Assembly: GCA_036898135.1 (NCBI GenBank)
Contig: CM072515.1
Location: forward strand, 68,292,567 to 68,356,566
DNA from: Oncomelania hupensis
Taxonomy: Eukaryota; Mollusca; Gastropoda; Littorinimorpha; Pomatiopsidae
DNA: 64,000 bases
Direction of reading: 5' to 3'
How positions within the stretch are numbered: position 1 is the stretch's first letter; each line of letters starts with the position of its first letter. Both the position numbers and the translations under genes were made by a program. The notes below the pieces were generated by a model. It saw nothing but the letters and a program-made list of their open reading frames with translations, was not told the origin of the DNA and made no database searches. Positions 42,862-53,445 of this stretch are shown in pieces.

Positions 42862-43869
42862 TCTCTCTATCTCTCTCATTTTAACATGTATACTTCATCA
42901 TCACCCTTGACCTTATTTTGGCAACAACATCAACAACATTATTCATTTTATGCATTTAAACAAGAAAATCATATGAAAATATTATTCAACAAAATATATC
43001 CCTTTCCCCCTCTTTCAGCATCATTCACATACGCATGCTCGGAGTGCATAGCCACTATGCCGGTCCTGATTTGGCTCGGAAGAGTCCGCTGGACCTAAAG
43101 CAATAATATTGTAATTGTAATAGCCACTATGGAAATGAAATACTGGGCACCAACTCACCTTCAAGTCCTCGGCCTATGAAGTACAGATAGACAACACCAC
43201 ACCACAACACAACACAACACAACACACTGCTTGCTATCTGCTGAGAGTAGATGGTTCGTTAGTATGCTACACTATGCTACGCTCATGGAGCATCTCAGTA
43301 CCGGCGAGGTCACTGAGCCTTGGGAGGTCCCTAAACAAAGAGTACACACCCTTAAGAAGAGATTCAACACTTATTTCTCACAGAAATGGTGGCAGTCATA
43401 ATCTTTCCACTACTGCTAGAGAATTACTTTACTCAAGCAGCCTTTACAGTACTTTGGTCATTCTTGTCCTGACGTAGGAGAAAGACCTCTTTTGGTTCTA
43501 ACACAAGATACACTACCCTTATGAAACAGACTCTACTTCTATCCTGAGATAACAGTCACATTCCATCCAAAATAACCGTCTGCTAGTAAGCACTCCCAAC
43601 CTGACTGAAGTCCAAACCTTCTTCCAGTTCACAGTACAAGGCATCGAGTTTCGTTCAGCCCCAAATCCCCAACGAGCTATGTGTTACGCACGTGCAAACC
43701 ATACATACCTAACCTAACATACGCAATTAAGACTGCTGATTCAAACTTTATACACTACATCATTAGAGATGTGAAACTCTACACTATATACAGACCTGGC
43801 ACGACTTACTATTAGCGTGCGTCGAAACTCGTGTCGTCACAAGTAGTAATGAAAATAGTTGTAAAAAAC

Positions 43870-43913
<44 letters not shown>

Positions 43914-44052
43914 CCATCATCATCATCATCATCATCTCATCATCATCATGGTGTCAGCGTAGCTTACCCTTGGGTGAAACCAGTGCTTGGGTTGATAGTC
44001 TGCTGGTTTGGGAGGTGCAATGTAAGATGTGCTCAGGAGATCGGTCTGTGCT
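42862..44052. other. Non-coding stretch with repeat tail and (GAT)n/(ATC)n hairpin
   Basis: A tail fragment of the (AATC)n-type repeat lies at 43059-43112. At 43868-43950 a (GAT)n run is followed by its complement (ATC)n, forming a near-perfect palindrome. No gene is seen. Confidence 0.7.
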
Positions 44053-44056
44053 CTAA

Positions 44057-44250
44057 TCAGGATGCCGAAATCTGGAGCTGTAAAAAAAAAAGCTCTGTTA
44101 TATATTTCGTGATAGAAGCATCCAACTGGTATAGATCGACAGTCTGGACACATGGTAAGATAACCTAGGTGGATGGACATTTCAGAAATAGTTAGTATGG
44201 TGGCCATGACAGTTTTAAAAAATGGCTACCGAAATCTATCTGATAAGTCC
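44057..44250. repeat. Left terminal inverted repeat of the Academ-like element
   Basis: It pairs with 49895-50086 in inverted orientation, at roughly three-quarters identity by eye. Confidence 0.75.
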
Positions 44251-44926
44251 TATTTCACCTATTTTTAGCAGCAAATTGGCAAACCAATTAGCTTTTCCCA
44301 TGTTTTTTGGCATGCAGAATCCAAAAATGCAAACTAAATTAACTTTTGATAGGTGTGTTGTGGTGTTTTAAATTGCAGGTGTTAAAAAAGGACACGCTGA
44401 AGATAGTTTGTGGTGCGATTTTTTTAAATTTGTTGGCAGTGTTATGCATGATTACAAAGATGGTTAAAAATCAGATAATGTGAAAACAAAAGACCATTAA
44501 AGAATGAGATAAAGCAATATGAACCGATTTTGGCATTGTTTTAGCAAATAATACACCTTTGCATTTTTTGTTTAACAAGAACATATAAAACAGAAAAAAG
44601 GGAATGTCAAGAAATAATCAGTTTCTATGAGATAAAAAAAAATCTAACTCCAAATTAAAGAGCAATTTCGTAAGTTTGATTCCCAACACTTTTAACACTT
44701 TAACACAGAATAACATTAACAAATCTTGAACAAAAGTCAAAATTAATGCTTTGTAGTCATGGTTTGTCAAATATTATGGACTGAAAGAAAACTTAACACA
44801 AAGTAATGACTTAGTATCTTGGTATCAAATTAAACATAAGTAATGTCTTCAGTAGTTTGGTAGTTATATTACCATTTTGCAGGAATGCTTAAACAGTATG
44901 TATGATCAAATTGAAAGAACACACAT

Positions 44927-47900
44927 TTAGTCGACAAAAGTAGGTGTCCTTGGATTTCGACAGTTTTTGCATAGGCATGCTTTTGTTGAACCCAGATTAT
45001 TGGATGCACACTTGCAACGTTTTGTTGCACAAGATGCACAGCCACATGTTGTTAGCTCCAGACAAAGCATTCGTGATGGCTCCTGGGTCAGCAACATGAG
45101 CTCAAGAACTTCTGTTCCAGTCTCTGTCATCACACACTTCCAGCCACTGTCAACAACTGAAGGTAGATGAGGATGAGACTCAAGTGCTCTACACCACACA
45201 AGTGTTTGGTAGTGGGATCGCTTGATGTGCAATTGCAGTGCCTTCCGAGTGGGAGGCAGGTTTTCGATTGTTTTCTTCACACTGTGAAAGAGATCGCACC
45301 TCAGCTGCTGAGTAGAGGTGCAGTTCGTGTTTGGACAGTAGAGTTTACAGACGAATAATTCAACATCTGTCAGCACCTTGTCGTCAGGGAAATCTTCAGT
45401 TCCGAGGTTCTCGAGAAGTTGTGGATTGCTGAGAAAGACGTTCCAGGCAGACTTTTTTCCAATGCCAGCAAACTGGCTGGTACTGTCGGACCCTGTGATG
45501 GCATGAAACGCCAAAAGAGAGTTTCTCTGTTGATCAGTGATGTTGATGAGATGAACAGGTACGAAGTGGTTCTTCCTCGGTGTTCCTGTTTGCATCCACA
45601 CGAAGAGACTAAGTTGGGGCTGATGAGCAGTAAGCAGTACAAGGACATCAGTATCACGACTGACAACAACTGTCTGAATGTAGCCTTGCTCGCTGGCTTC
45701 TCTTGCGTGAAGCAGCATCCTTGAATCTGCTTCTTCGTGTTCACGAGAGGACAGCTGTGTGACGTCTCTCCCTGTTGATGTCCAGACCTTGGCTGCATCT
45801 GCGAATCCACCACTGAGAACTAGTTCTCTTCCTGGTTCGTTCTCGAACTTGCTTGCCAGGTCTGTACAGAGAATGTCGGTGAAACTGGTTTGTTTTCATC
45901 CAGAGAGATGACTCTGTCCCATTTTCCAATTGCTTGACTTCTTGACTGCACGTTTCTCTTGATGGCCTTCCTCCCTTCATTTCTTTTTGTCCGTGCTGTT
46001 GATTTGATAGTCAACTTGTTGTACCGGTCAAAGGCCAGGTCAACCATTGTGCAGGAATTGGAGAAGAGCTTGGTAACTTGCTCTGCAAAATTGTCACTCC
46101 ATTCCCCGAGTGTTTTTGCCCCCATCCGATTTCCCAAGGTTTGTATCATCGCCATCCCATCGACTATGGTGCACGTTGGGTGAGGAGGTGGAGCAGTAAT
46201 TCTGTGGTAAGTCTTGCTGGAGGATTTTGCCGAGATCAGCTTTGTTTCTTGGCAGTCGCAGTCGGCAATCAGCAGTTGCTAGTGAAAGAGGCACTGGGCT
46301 AAGTTCTTTCTCCAACAACTTGTTGATGTCAACATCTCTTCCAGCTTCCATAGCCGTAATGACTCGCCTGAACAAGTCCCTGTCTGCTTTCAAGGCAACC
46401 GTTTTCACCTTTCCAATGTTGATTGCTAGAGTGTACATTGACTCAAAGGTTTTAAGATGTTTGATTTTCAGCCGGTCATGAAACTTTGTTGTCTTTTCCA
46501 CAAGTCTGTCGTGCACGAACGCCCCAATGACATTCTTTCCACTTTCGTCGGCTGTGAGCAGATCGTGTGTCACCACATCACTGGCAACATCACCAGTTGT
46601 GAGAGAAGTCAAGTCAGATGATGTTTGGGAAAATGGGTTGAATTTTTCCAACAAGTTGACGAGTTTTGCTCGTGCTCTTGGTCTTGTTTCATTTTCATTT
46701 TCCCACAGTCTTTGTGTGCTTCATGTTCGTCTTCATCTGACAAATTGAACATTGTCCTAGTGTCTTTGGCCAACTGAGCCCGTTCATTGAAGTTTAGGCA
46801 CCATCTGTCCCTGGCTGTGTCAGTTCGTTTGATGCCAGCAAGGCCGCCAGCTACTTTCCCTGATTTGTTGACGTGTTCTGTTGCCTGATCATCAGGTACC
46901 TGGTTGAATTTCTGCTTGGTTTCCTTTGTGACGAAGTCTCCAGCCATGAAGCCATGATGTACTTCTGGTGCTATCTGTGGCAACATCTTCATGTCAGCCA
47001 GGAAAACAGTTCCCCAGCGAGTGTAATGGTAGTGATCAAAAGCTCCAAACCATGGAAGCATCTCTGCAAAGGATGACAGAAACAGCTCCCAGTCTCCATC
47101 ACGGAGAGAACGTGTGAACCTCAGAAGAATGGATACTAGTTTCATGTAGTTCCTCCAGTAGCAAAAGGTGGCTACCTCGCTACATGATGCTTCAAACTCG
47201 TCAAAGTGAACTTTGACTTCGTCAGTCTTTGACAGCAGAGCTGTTACGGATGACTGGATCTCTTTGTCATCTTTGCCTGTGAAATCCTCGGCAACCTTTC
47301 TTGATGCAGCTCCCAAGTCTTCACTGATCACTCTTTCATTTTCTTCAGCCCATACTTTAAACCTTGCCCATAGAACTGACCACAGTGCTTCCAGTGTGAG
47401 CTTGTGCACCCAGAATGCACGGTTCCACCCTTTTCCACTCATGGCGTTCTCTGCTGCTCCTTCTCCAAGGATGCCACTTTCTGTCAAGAGAGTTTCTAGA
47501 CCCGACGAAGCCATGTACTCGCCTAGGACCTTGCAGAAGTTCAGCTGAGTATGAAACCCTCCGAGCATGATGACAAAGCCCCGACATTCTTCTGGCTTGT
47601 CCCACTGCAGCATTTTCGCTTTGCAGTACAACTGCTCATCAAACGTGAGTACGGTGTACTTTTGCCTCAGCTTTTCTGTCATCGCTTTACAGTTCTGCAT
47701 AACTGTCCATATTGTGGAGAATTCATGCGCTGGTGCATTTAGTATTGACATTGGACCAATTACAGTCACTGGTGGGTTTGACGTGCACACCTTCTGGTTG
47801 AAACCATTCCAACCTGGAACGACCTGAGCATTTGGTTGTTGCTGTCTAGCCAGAATCCATGCAAGGTCTTGTGAGTTTGCCTCCAAAACCTTCTGGTCAT

Positions 47901-49591
47901 TGGCCTGATACCAAGCCTCCTGTACTGGATGTGCAAAAACGGGTTCTGGCTTTGGGTTGGTCATGTCAACTTCTTGCACAGCAGCGATCTCTGGGGGTGC
48001 ACGAAGCACTTTTGAGCGACATTTCTTTATCTGAATGTCCATATCTAGCTCCCGTGGTCCTTTGCACCTGAGAGCCACATACTGGCTGGCATGGAATGTT
48101 CCAGTGCCACTCAAAGTTTCTTCTAGAATGTCAGTGTTGTCATTCGAGAAACGAATGTACCCTTCGTTCGTTTCGTGCAAGAAATTCCTGGGAATTAACA
48201 CGTTGCCCTGGTTTTGATACTGCTCAACCACTTCATTTGCAATAGCTGTGTCTGCTCGAAGGACAGTGTCATAGGAAACTGAGTATCCAGCAGCATGGAG
48301 AAGTGTGACAAGATCTTTCGAACGCGTGGCTTGGTGTACAGCAAGACCAATACCGAGATGTTTTGGGGTCAATTTTCTTCCTCTTGACGTTGTGAACACA
48401 ATATCTTGACATATGCTGAGAACTCTGTTTCTCACTACAGTTTCCTCATCATCATCATTGTCAACTAGCTCTTCATTGTTTTCTCCTGCGCAAAGAAGTT
48501 TGATTAACAAGTAAAGACTTTCTGGAACGACTTTCTTTACACCCAGCTGAAAATCTCATCCTCATGATGTATCAGGCTGTGCATGTGTTCTTCTGCAAGA
48601 GGTTCATTCTCTTCATCAGTAGTTTCATCTTCTGACATGTCCTTCAAGACAGTTCTCACTGCCTCATTGGTGAAAACAAATGGTACTATCAGAAGGGGTT
48701 TCTTTACGTCCAAAGGCTGTACAAATGTTACTTTCTCCTTGCAAAGAAATTCCTCCACCCTTTTTTTGAATATGTTACTCCTGTACACACCAGCATCAAC
48801 ACCAAAATCTTGAGACAGTAGCTTTGCATAGTGATCCCAAACCGCCTTCAAAGTGAAAATGTGTCCGTCCGCCATCTCCTTGTCAAGTTGGGTCAAGACA
48901 TTTTCAAAGCAGATACATTCTGGTGTTTTAAACTGACCTTTCCCATCTTTTTGTTCATACTTCCTGCAGAAACATACGTAACAATAGAGATGGTATTTTC
49001 CCTCAGCGGTCATCATATCTGATACTCCAGCTAGCCGACAACGCATGGTCGGATCAAGCTGAGCAAGCGCAAGCATCTTGGTTGATGTTTTTTTTCAAAT
49101 TCCACGCTAGTAAGCTTCTTGCCTGGAATGTTCTTCTGGCAGAATACGCATGTGGACCAATCCACAGCACTTTGGGAAGACCTGAGTGTTTTTGGTTCAG
49201 AGGCAACTGCAGAAGACTTAGATATGGAGGGTTCCTGCTCGTCATTACGTGCAGCTTGTGTCTTTATGCGCAACTTCAATTGTTGCAATATTTTTTTGTG
49301 AGTGAAGTCACAGAAACATGATTTGTGCCACTGAAGTTTCTGCAAAAGTTCACACTCAGCAGTACATTGCAACCTTTCGAGAATGTCAGCATATTTTTCG
49401 TCATTGTATTTTTGTCTCTCCTTTGCACTTTCAACAACAGTTTTGAGGCCAGCACTTGTTGCTTTTCGCCTTGGGTTAGACTTAGTGGTATTTTGAGGGT
49501 CTTGACAAAAGCAACACTCCTCCCAGTCAAAGTCATCTCCATCCCCACGGCCTCTAGTGCCAGTAGGAAACAGTTTAGTAGCAGCTTGCAT
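44927..49591 (-). pseudogene. Academ-like transposase with XPG/FEN-like nuclease domain
   Basis: One intronless gene of about 1,555 codons, broken into frames 49591-49031, 49076-48537, 48510-46609, 46654-46094, 46155-45820 and about 45860-44927. The N-terminus is Cys-rich (EECCFCQ, WHKSCFCDFTH, CVFCQKN). The middle has TPKHLGIGLAVHQATRSKDL and GKGWNRAFWVHKLTLEALW. Near 45660 VVVSRDTDVLVLL, and near 45490 FHAITGSDSTSQFAGIGKK, match the Asp-x-Asp and Gly-x-Asp plus helix-turn parts of XPG/FEN nucleases. The C-terminus has a CXC-like Cys cluster (CGCASCATKRCKC). About five frameshifts at 49.08, 48.54, 46.69, 46.20 and 45.87 kb make it inactive unless they are assembly errors. Catalytic residues of a DDE-type core were not assigned. 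Confidence 0.75.
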
Positions 49592-49894
49592 CTCCTAGTC
49601 CTGCAACAAACTATTAAGACCATTTGATTGTGTGTCTAGCTTTTATTCATTGTCTTGAGGTTAAAAGTAATGCTAATACGAGTGTGTGTAAAAGTTAAAG
49701 CATAGTTGTTAACAGATTCCTTGTTAGATTAAGCAACATAACGGCGCTGATGAAGTTTTTAATGTTTTTAGCATTTACTAACAAAAGATTATATGAGCAC
49801 TAATCTTATCACATTTTAGCATGCATTTTTGATTTCTGCGTACTCAAAAATGTATAAGTTGCAAAAATAAAATCTAATTTATCTCAAAAAACAC

Positions 49895-50086
49895 CCGAGA
49901 TAGGTTGTTTTTATCAAATAAGCGAAGCCATTTTGAAAACTGTCAGGGCGGCCAAATAAGGCAAATTCAGAATGTCCATCCACCCAGGTTACATTAGTCT
50001 GTATCTATACATACTATCTAGACTGGATGGATGCTTCTATCACGCAAAATTTAACAAGTTGCATATATCTGAGTTCGGCCTCCTGA
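49895..50086. repeat. Right terminal inverted repeat of the Academ-like element
   Basis: It pairs with 44057-44250. The gene's start codon lies about 300 bases inside this end. Confidence 0.75.
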
Positions 50087-50090
50087 CTAT

Positions 50091-50340
50091 TCTGGGAAAA
50101 GTCCATTCCACACCTTAAGATTAAAAACAACGAAAGCTTCTGTTAGTATTGAAACTGCACATGTTGCTTTCTTTATTCTCACATTTCTATATGTCCCGAG
50201 CATGCTATGACAACATTATGTATCGGTTCTCTACAAATGGCCATCATTATCACCATCATCATCATCGTCGTCGTCGATCGTCGACCTTTTATTTCTTCTT
50301 CTTCTTGAAGGACCATCAGTTTTAGGTAACTGTTGAAAAC
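50091..50340. other. Non-coding stretch
   Basis: Short CATCAT/CGTCGT runs at 50244-50285. No gene is seen. Confidence 0.6.
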
Positions 50341-50342
50341 GC

Positions 50343-50660
50343 CCAAGCGTCGGCTTAAAACAGTTGGCGAGCAGTCTTTTAGTTTTCAAGCACCCAAGGT
50401 TTGGAATGCGCTGCCTGCCGGTTTAAGACATTGTACAGACCTTATTTCCTTCAAGAGCTGCTTAAAAACGCACTTGTTCCGCAAGACGTTTTTTATGTAA
50501 ATAGTATGAACAGTAATAATACTTTCTCAATGATGCTGTACATGATGTAGTGCGAATGTTGTGATGATGCGTACGAACGACGTGTGTAAGCATTGCGTTG
50601 TTATTCTAATGAAAAATGCGTTGTATAAATGCAATTTATAATTATTATTATTATTATTGT
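50343..50660 (+). mobile_element. LINE 3' end fragment (CR1/Rex-like C-terminus)
   Basis: The plus frame contains FSFQAPKVWNALPAGLRH and then ISFKSCLKTHLF, the conserved C-terminal end of CR1/Rex-type LINEs. A stop and an AT-rich tail ending in ATTATTATT follow. A duplicated CTTCTTCTT...ATTAAATTGGATGGGG segment follows at 50660-50830. Confidence 0.65.
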
Positions 50661-50855
50661 TCTTCTCCTTCGTCTTCCCATTTCATTTCTTATTATTATT
50701 AAATTGGATGGGGTGTACTAAAAAAATGAAACGGCTTACTAAATACCTGGTGCGCTTCCTTCTTCTTCTTCTTCTTCTTCTTTTTCCGATTTCATTTCTT
50801 ATTATTATTAAATTGGATGGGGTGTACTAAAGAAAGGAAACGGCTTACTAAATAC

Positions 50856-51418
50856 CTTTTGGACATTGTTGAGTACGCTCGCCGTTACACACAGCGCAGA
50901 AAATATTGGCGTAGACGTTTATTGAACCGTGCTTCACCACATACAGCATCGCTCCTCTGGACCAGTCAGAATCTTGGCAGGCGTGACGCACGCGCTCGTC
51001 GCGCTCCATGATGTTCCAATGGCCCGTGACGTTGCAGCTGCCGATGACTTCCGCCGGATTATGGTCCTCTTCAGAGCACGTGTGGTACTGAAAATAGTCA
51101 CTTTTCTTGCGCTGGACACCGCACATTTCGGGCAGTTGCAGCGCCTGGTCGTCGTACTGTAGCTCGCTGGCTGCGTCATAAAGATATTGGTTATGAGAGC
51201 ACGTCATTGACCACTCTTCCAAGCTTCCGTTGTCATGGTTACAGGCGGCGCAGTGGACGTTGGCGTAAGTCACCCGGGTAACTGTAGAAGTCACCGGCAG
51301 GAGGGTATCTCGTCTTCTCGGCCAAGTCTCGTTACGCCGTCGGCATAGGTCACGTGTCAGGCCAGCGGGGAAGGCAGGATGACACTCCACCACGTGCAGC
51401 ACATCATGGTAGTCCGTC
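50856..51418 (-). CDS. Ectodomain exon of the class B GPCR gene
   Basis: The minus-strand exon starts after TGATTTTAG (phase 2) and ends at CCAAAAG|GTATTT (phase 1), 563 bases. It encodes a secreted-type Cys-rich domain with two similar motifs, TYANVHCAACNHDNGSL and VYANIFCAVCNGE. Several other cysteines (CSHNQYLYD, CSEEDHNP, CQDSDW) and a sequon (NET) are present. Paired YxNxxCAxCN motifs are typical of ectodomains of lophotrochozoan class B-like receptors (from memory of the family). The phase-1 end joins in frame either to 15497 or directly to the 4896 acceptor. Upstream exons, including the signal peptide, are not recognised in the window. Confidence 0.75.
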
Positions 51419-51736
51419 CTAAAATCAATGTAACGTATGGATATTTTGAATGTGTATGCCTGTTATAATAACTAAGTGAATGCGAAATATAATTGACTCC
51501 TAGATCAAAGATAAGTGTGCGTGCAAGTCTCTCTGTTAACAACCACACCCACAAATGTACAGACTCACTCCAACACAGGCAAACAACACAAAATATACGT
51601 TCCAGGTTCCCAATACTTTATATGAATAAACAACATTCCACTCCAACCTTTTACAAGGATTTTTTTCTCTACTACTTTAACACAAATGTCTCTCTCGAAA
51701 CCGAGCTTGGATAATCGAAGGCTGGCAATTACTTGT
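51419..51736. other. Intron sequence upstream of the ectodomain exon
   Basis: No gene or named repeat is seen. The acceptor AG is at 51420-51419. Confidence 0.6.
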
Positions 51737-51868
51737 CCCGAGCCAATGGCTTGTGTGATGGTCTGTCGGACTTCGTCGTTGGTGATGTGCTGGGTATAGG
51801 AAATACCCAGACGTCTTCATTAGCACCTCGTCTCCGTGCTTTGTATTCTTCGTTGTAGGTCTGCTGTG
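51737..51868 (-). mobile_element. RTE-like LINE internal fragment
   Basis: It matches the connection-domain segment of the RTE at about 17908-18030 (SYTQHI-type reading). It ends abruptly at both sides. Confidence 0.75.
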
Positions 51869-52300
51869 GGTCAGGATTTATAATACCAGAATTGAATATT
51901 CAATGTTCTTATTATATTGGATGCGGCTTGGCAACATGTACATGTGAATTATGTGCTATTCTTATGGCCGTGGACTACATTCTTAACATTTCTATTGATA
52001 TATTTAATGTTTTAATTTATGTAGATTCTGTAGCAGTGCTATATTCATTAAATAATTGGAAAATCAAAACATGAATTGACCTGATATTTGATATGAAATA
52101 TCTCATACATTGTATAAGAACTGGAGGTATTGGAATAGATGTTTTGGGGTTCCTTCCCATTTAGGTATATGTGGCAATAAAGTAACGGCCACAGTAGCCA
52201 AAAAATGGGGTACAAAGAGCGAATATTCAGTAATAACTATAATTTAAAATTGGCTAAATTTGAGTACTATTCGCTATTGGGAATATATAATCTTTCTTCT
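51869..52300 (+). mobile_element. I-like LINE RNase H fragment
   Basis: Frames contain CTCELCAILMAVDYILN and LIYVDSVAVLYSLNNWK, the second and third acidic blocks of the RNase H seen at 31480-31600. It is frameshifted and truncated on both sides. Confidence 0.65.
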
Positions 52301-52304
52301 AGAC

Positions 52305-52736
52305 CGTCCTTAGGTCGTCAGACTCAACAACTCATTCTCTGCCTCTGTAACACTGAACACTGGCGCTCCACAAGGATGCGTTCTCTCTCCACTACTCTTC
52401 ACTTTATTCACAAATGAATGTGTATCTGCAACCCCGTTTGTAAAAATGTTGAAATTTTCCGATGACACTACCCTCGAAGGTCTGATCTCTGATACGGACG
52501 AGACTGCGTATCGGGACGAGGTTCGGAGAATGGTTGGCTGGTGCTCGGACAACGACCTGGAACTGAACGTCTTGAAGACAAAGGAGGTCGTGATTGACTT
52601 TCGCCGAATAAAGGTCCCGGTATTGCCCCTTGTCGTCAATGGGGAAACCGTTGAGCAGGTCGACTCGTTCAAATTTCTCGGTTCCGTCATCTCGAGCGAC
52701 CGGAGTTGGAAGAAAGACATCGATAAGATACTGAAG
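52305..52736 (+). mobile_element. CR1/Rex-like LINE reverse transcriptase fragment
   Basis: It encodes LNTGAPQGCVLSPLLFTLFTN in one frame. KFSDDTTLEGLI then places Ser where YADD/FADD is usual, and NDLELNVLKTKEVVIDFRR and VDSFKFLGSVISSD follow. It is directly fused at about 52737 to a Gypsy-B-type reverse transcriptase. Confidence 0.75.
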
Positions 52737-53445
52737 ATGGGCATCATCAGGGAGTCCAGTTCCCCTTACGCATCCTTTGTTAACAAAATCACTGTCTTTG
52801 ACCCTGAACCGATGCCTACCGCAGCAGACCTCTTCCGCCAATTATCGGGGAGTAAAATCTTCTCAAAGATTGACCTCAGCAAGGGTTATTGGCAAGATCC
52901 CGTGTGCCAACAAGACATACCAAAGACTGCTTTTATAACTCCTGATGGGACGTACGAGTGCCTGAGATGCCCTTTGGCATGGTCAACAGCGGTGCTACCC
53001 TGAATAGAGGAATGGGGAAGATGCTCAAAGGAATTGACAACGACGTGTGTTACTGGGACGACCTGCTCTATCTGGAGACGTTGAGAGAGCTGTTTCGCCG
53101 TCTGACAAAAGCCCACCTGACCGTGAGACCCAGCAAGTGCATTCTGGGAACCGACAACGTCGACTTCGTCGGACATTCGATGGAAGAAGGAGACAACGGT
53201 GGATGCACTGACTCCAGGAAAGTCCACGAGATCACTGTCTTTGACTCTGGGCCTATGACAACCGTAACGGACGAGGAGGTCGTTTCCTTGCGGATGAAAG
53301 AACATTGACTCTGTGTGAATGAACTGAGAACATTGACAGTATCCAGACAGACTGAGATAAGTTTTAATTCTGGACTTTGTTTGCGCATTGCGTCTCAACG
53401 TTGTTGAAAGAAATTAGGAAAATTTCTTCTTGAGTAGAGGGTTAT
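52737..53445 (+). mobile_element. Gypsy-B family reverse transcriptase fragment and 3' end
   Basis: It starts MGIIRESSSPYASFV, jumps to KITVFDPEPMPTAADLF, and keeps KIDLSKGYWQDPV and VCYWDDLLYLETL (a YxDD box, with flanking deletion). It ends RPSKCILGTDNVDFVGHSME, then the out-of-order fingers-like GDNGGCTDSRKVHEITVFD. The untranslated tail and PPT (GAGTAGAGGG) match Gypsy-B at 42031-42229. A frameshift lies near 52990. Confidence 0.8.

Larger units (their letters stand above)
44057..50086 (-). mobile_element. Academ-like DNA transposon with about 200-bp inverted repeats
   Basis: The left end TCAGGATGCCGAA (44057) and the right end, read inversely TCAGGAGGCCGAA (50086), start diverged inverted repeats of about 200 bases. 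Shared landmarks are GTGATAGAAGCATCCA, GGTGGATGGACATT and TGACAGTTTT. CTAA (44053-44056) and CTAT (50087-50090) may be a mutated 4-bp target duplication. The single gene inside (minus strand) encodes a zinc-finger protein with an XPG/FEN-like nuclease domain, the combination reported for the Academ superfamily. No coding is seen at 44260-44920 or 49630-49900. Confidence 0.7.

Noticed and set aside
46873..49022. Plus-strand ORFs inside the Academ-like gene
   Set aside because: They are short antisense shadows of the transposase frame, with no motifs.
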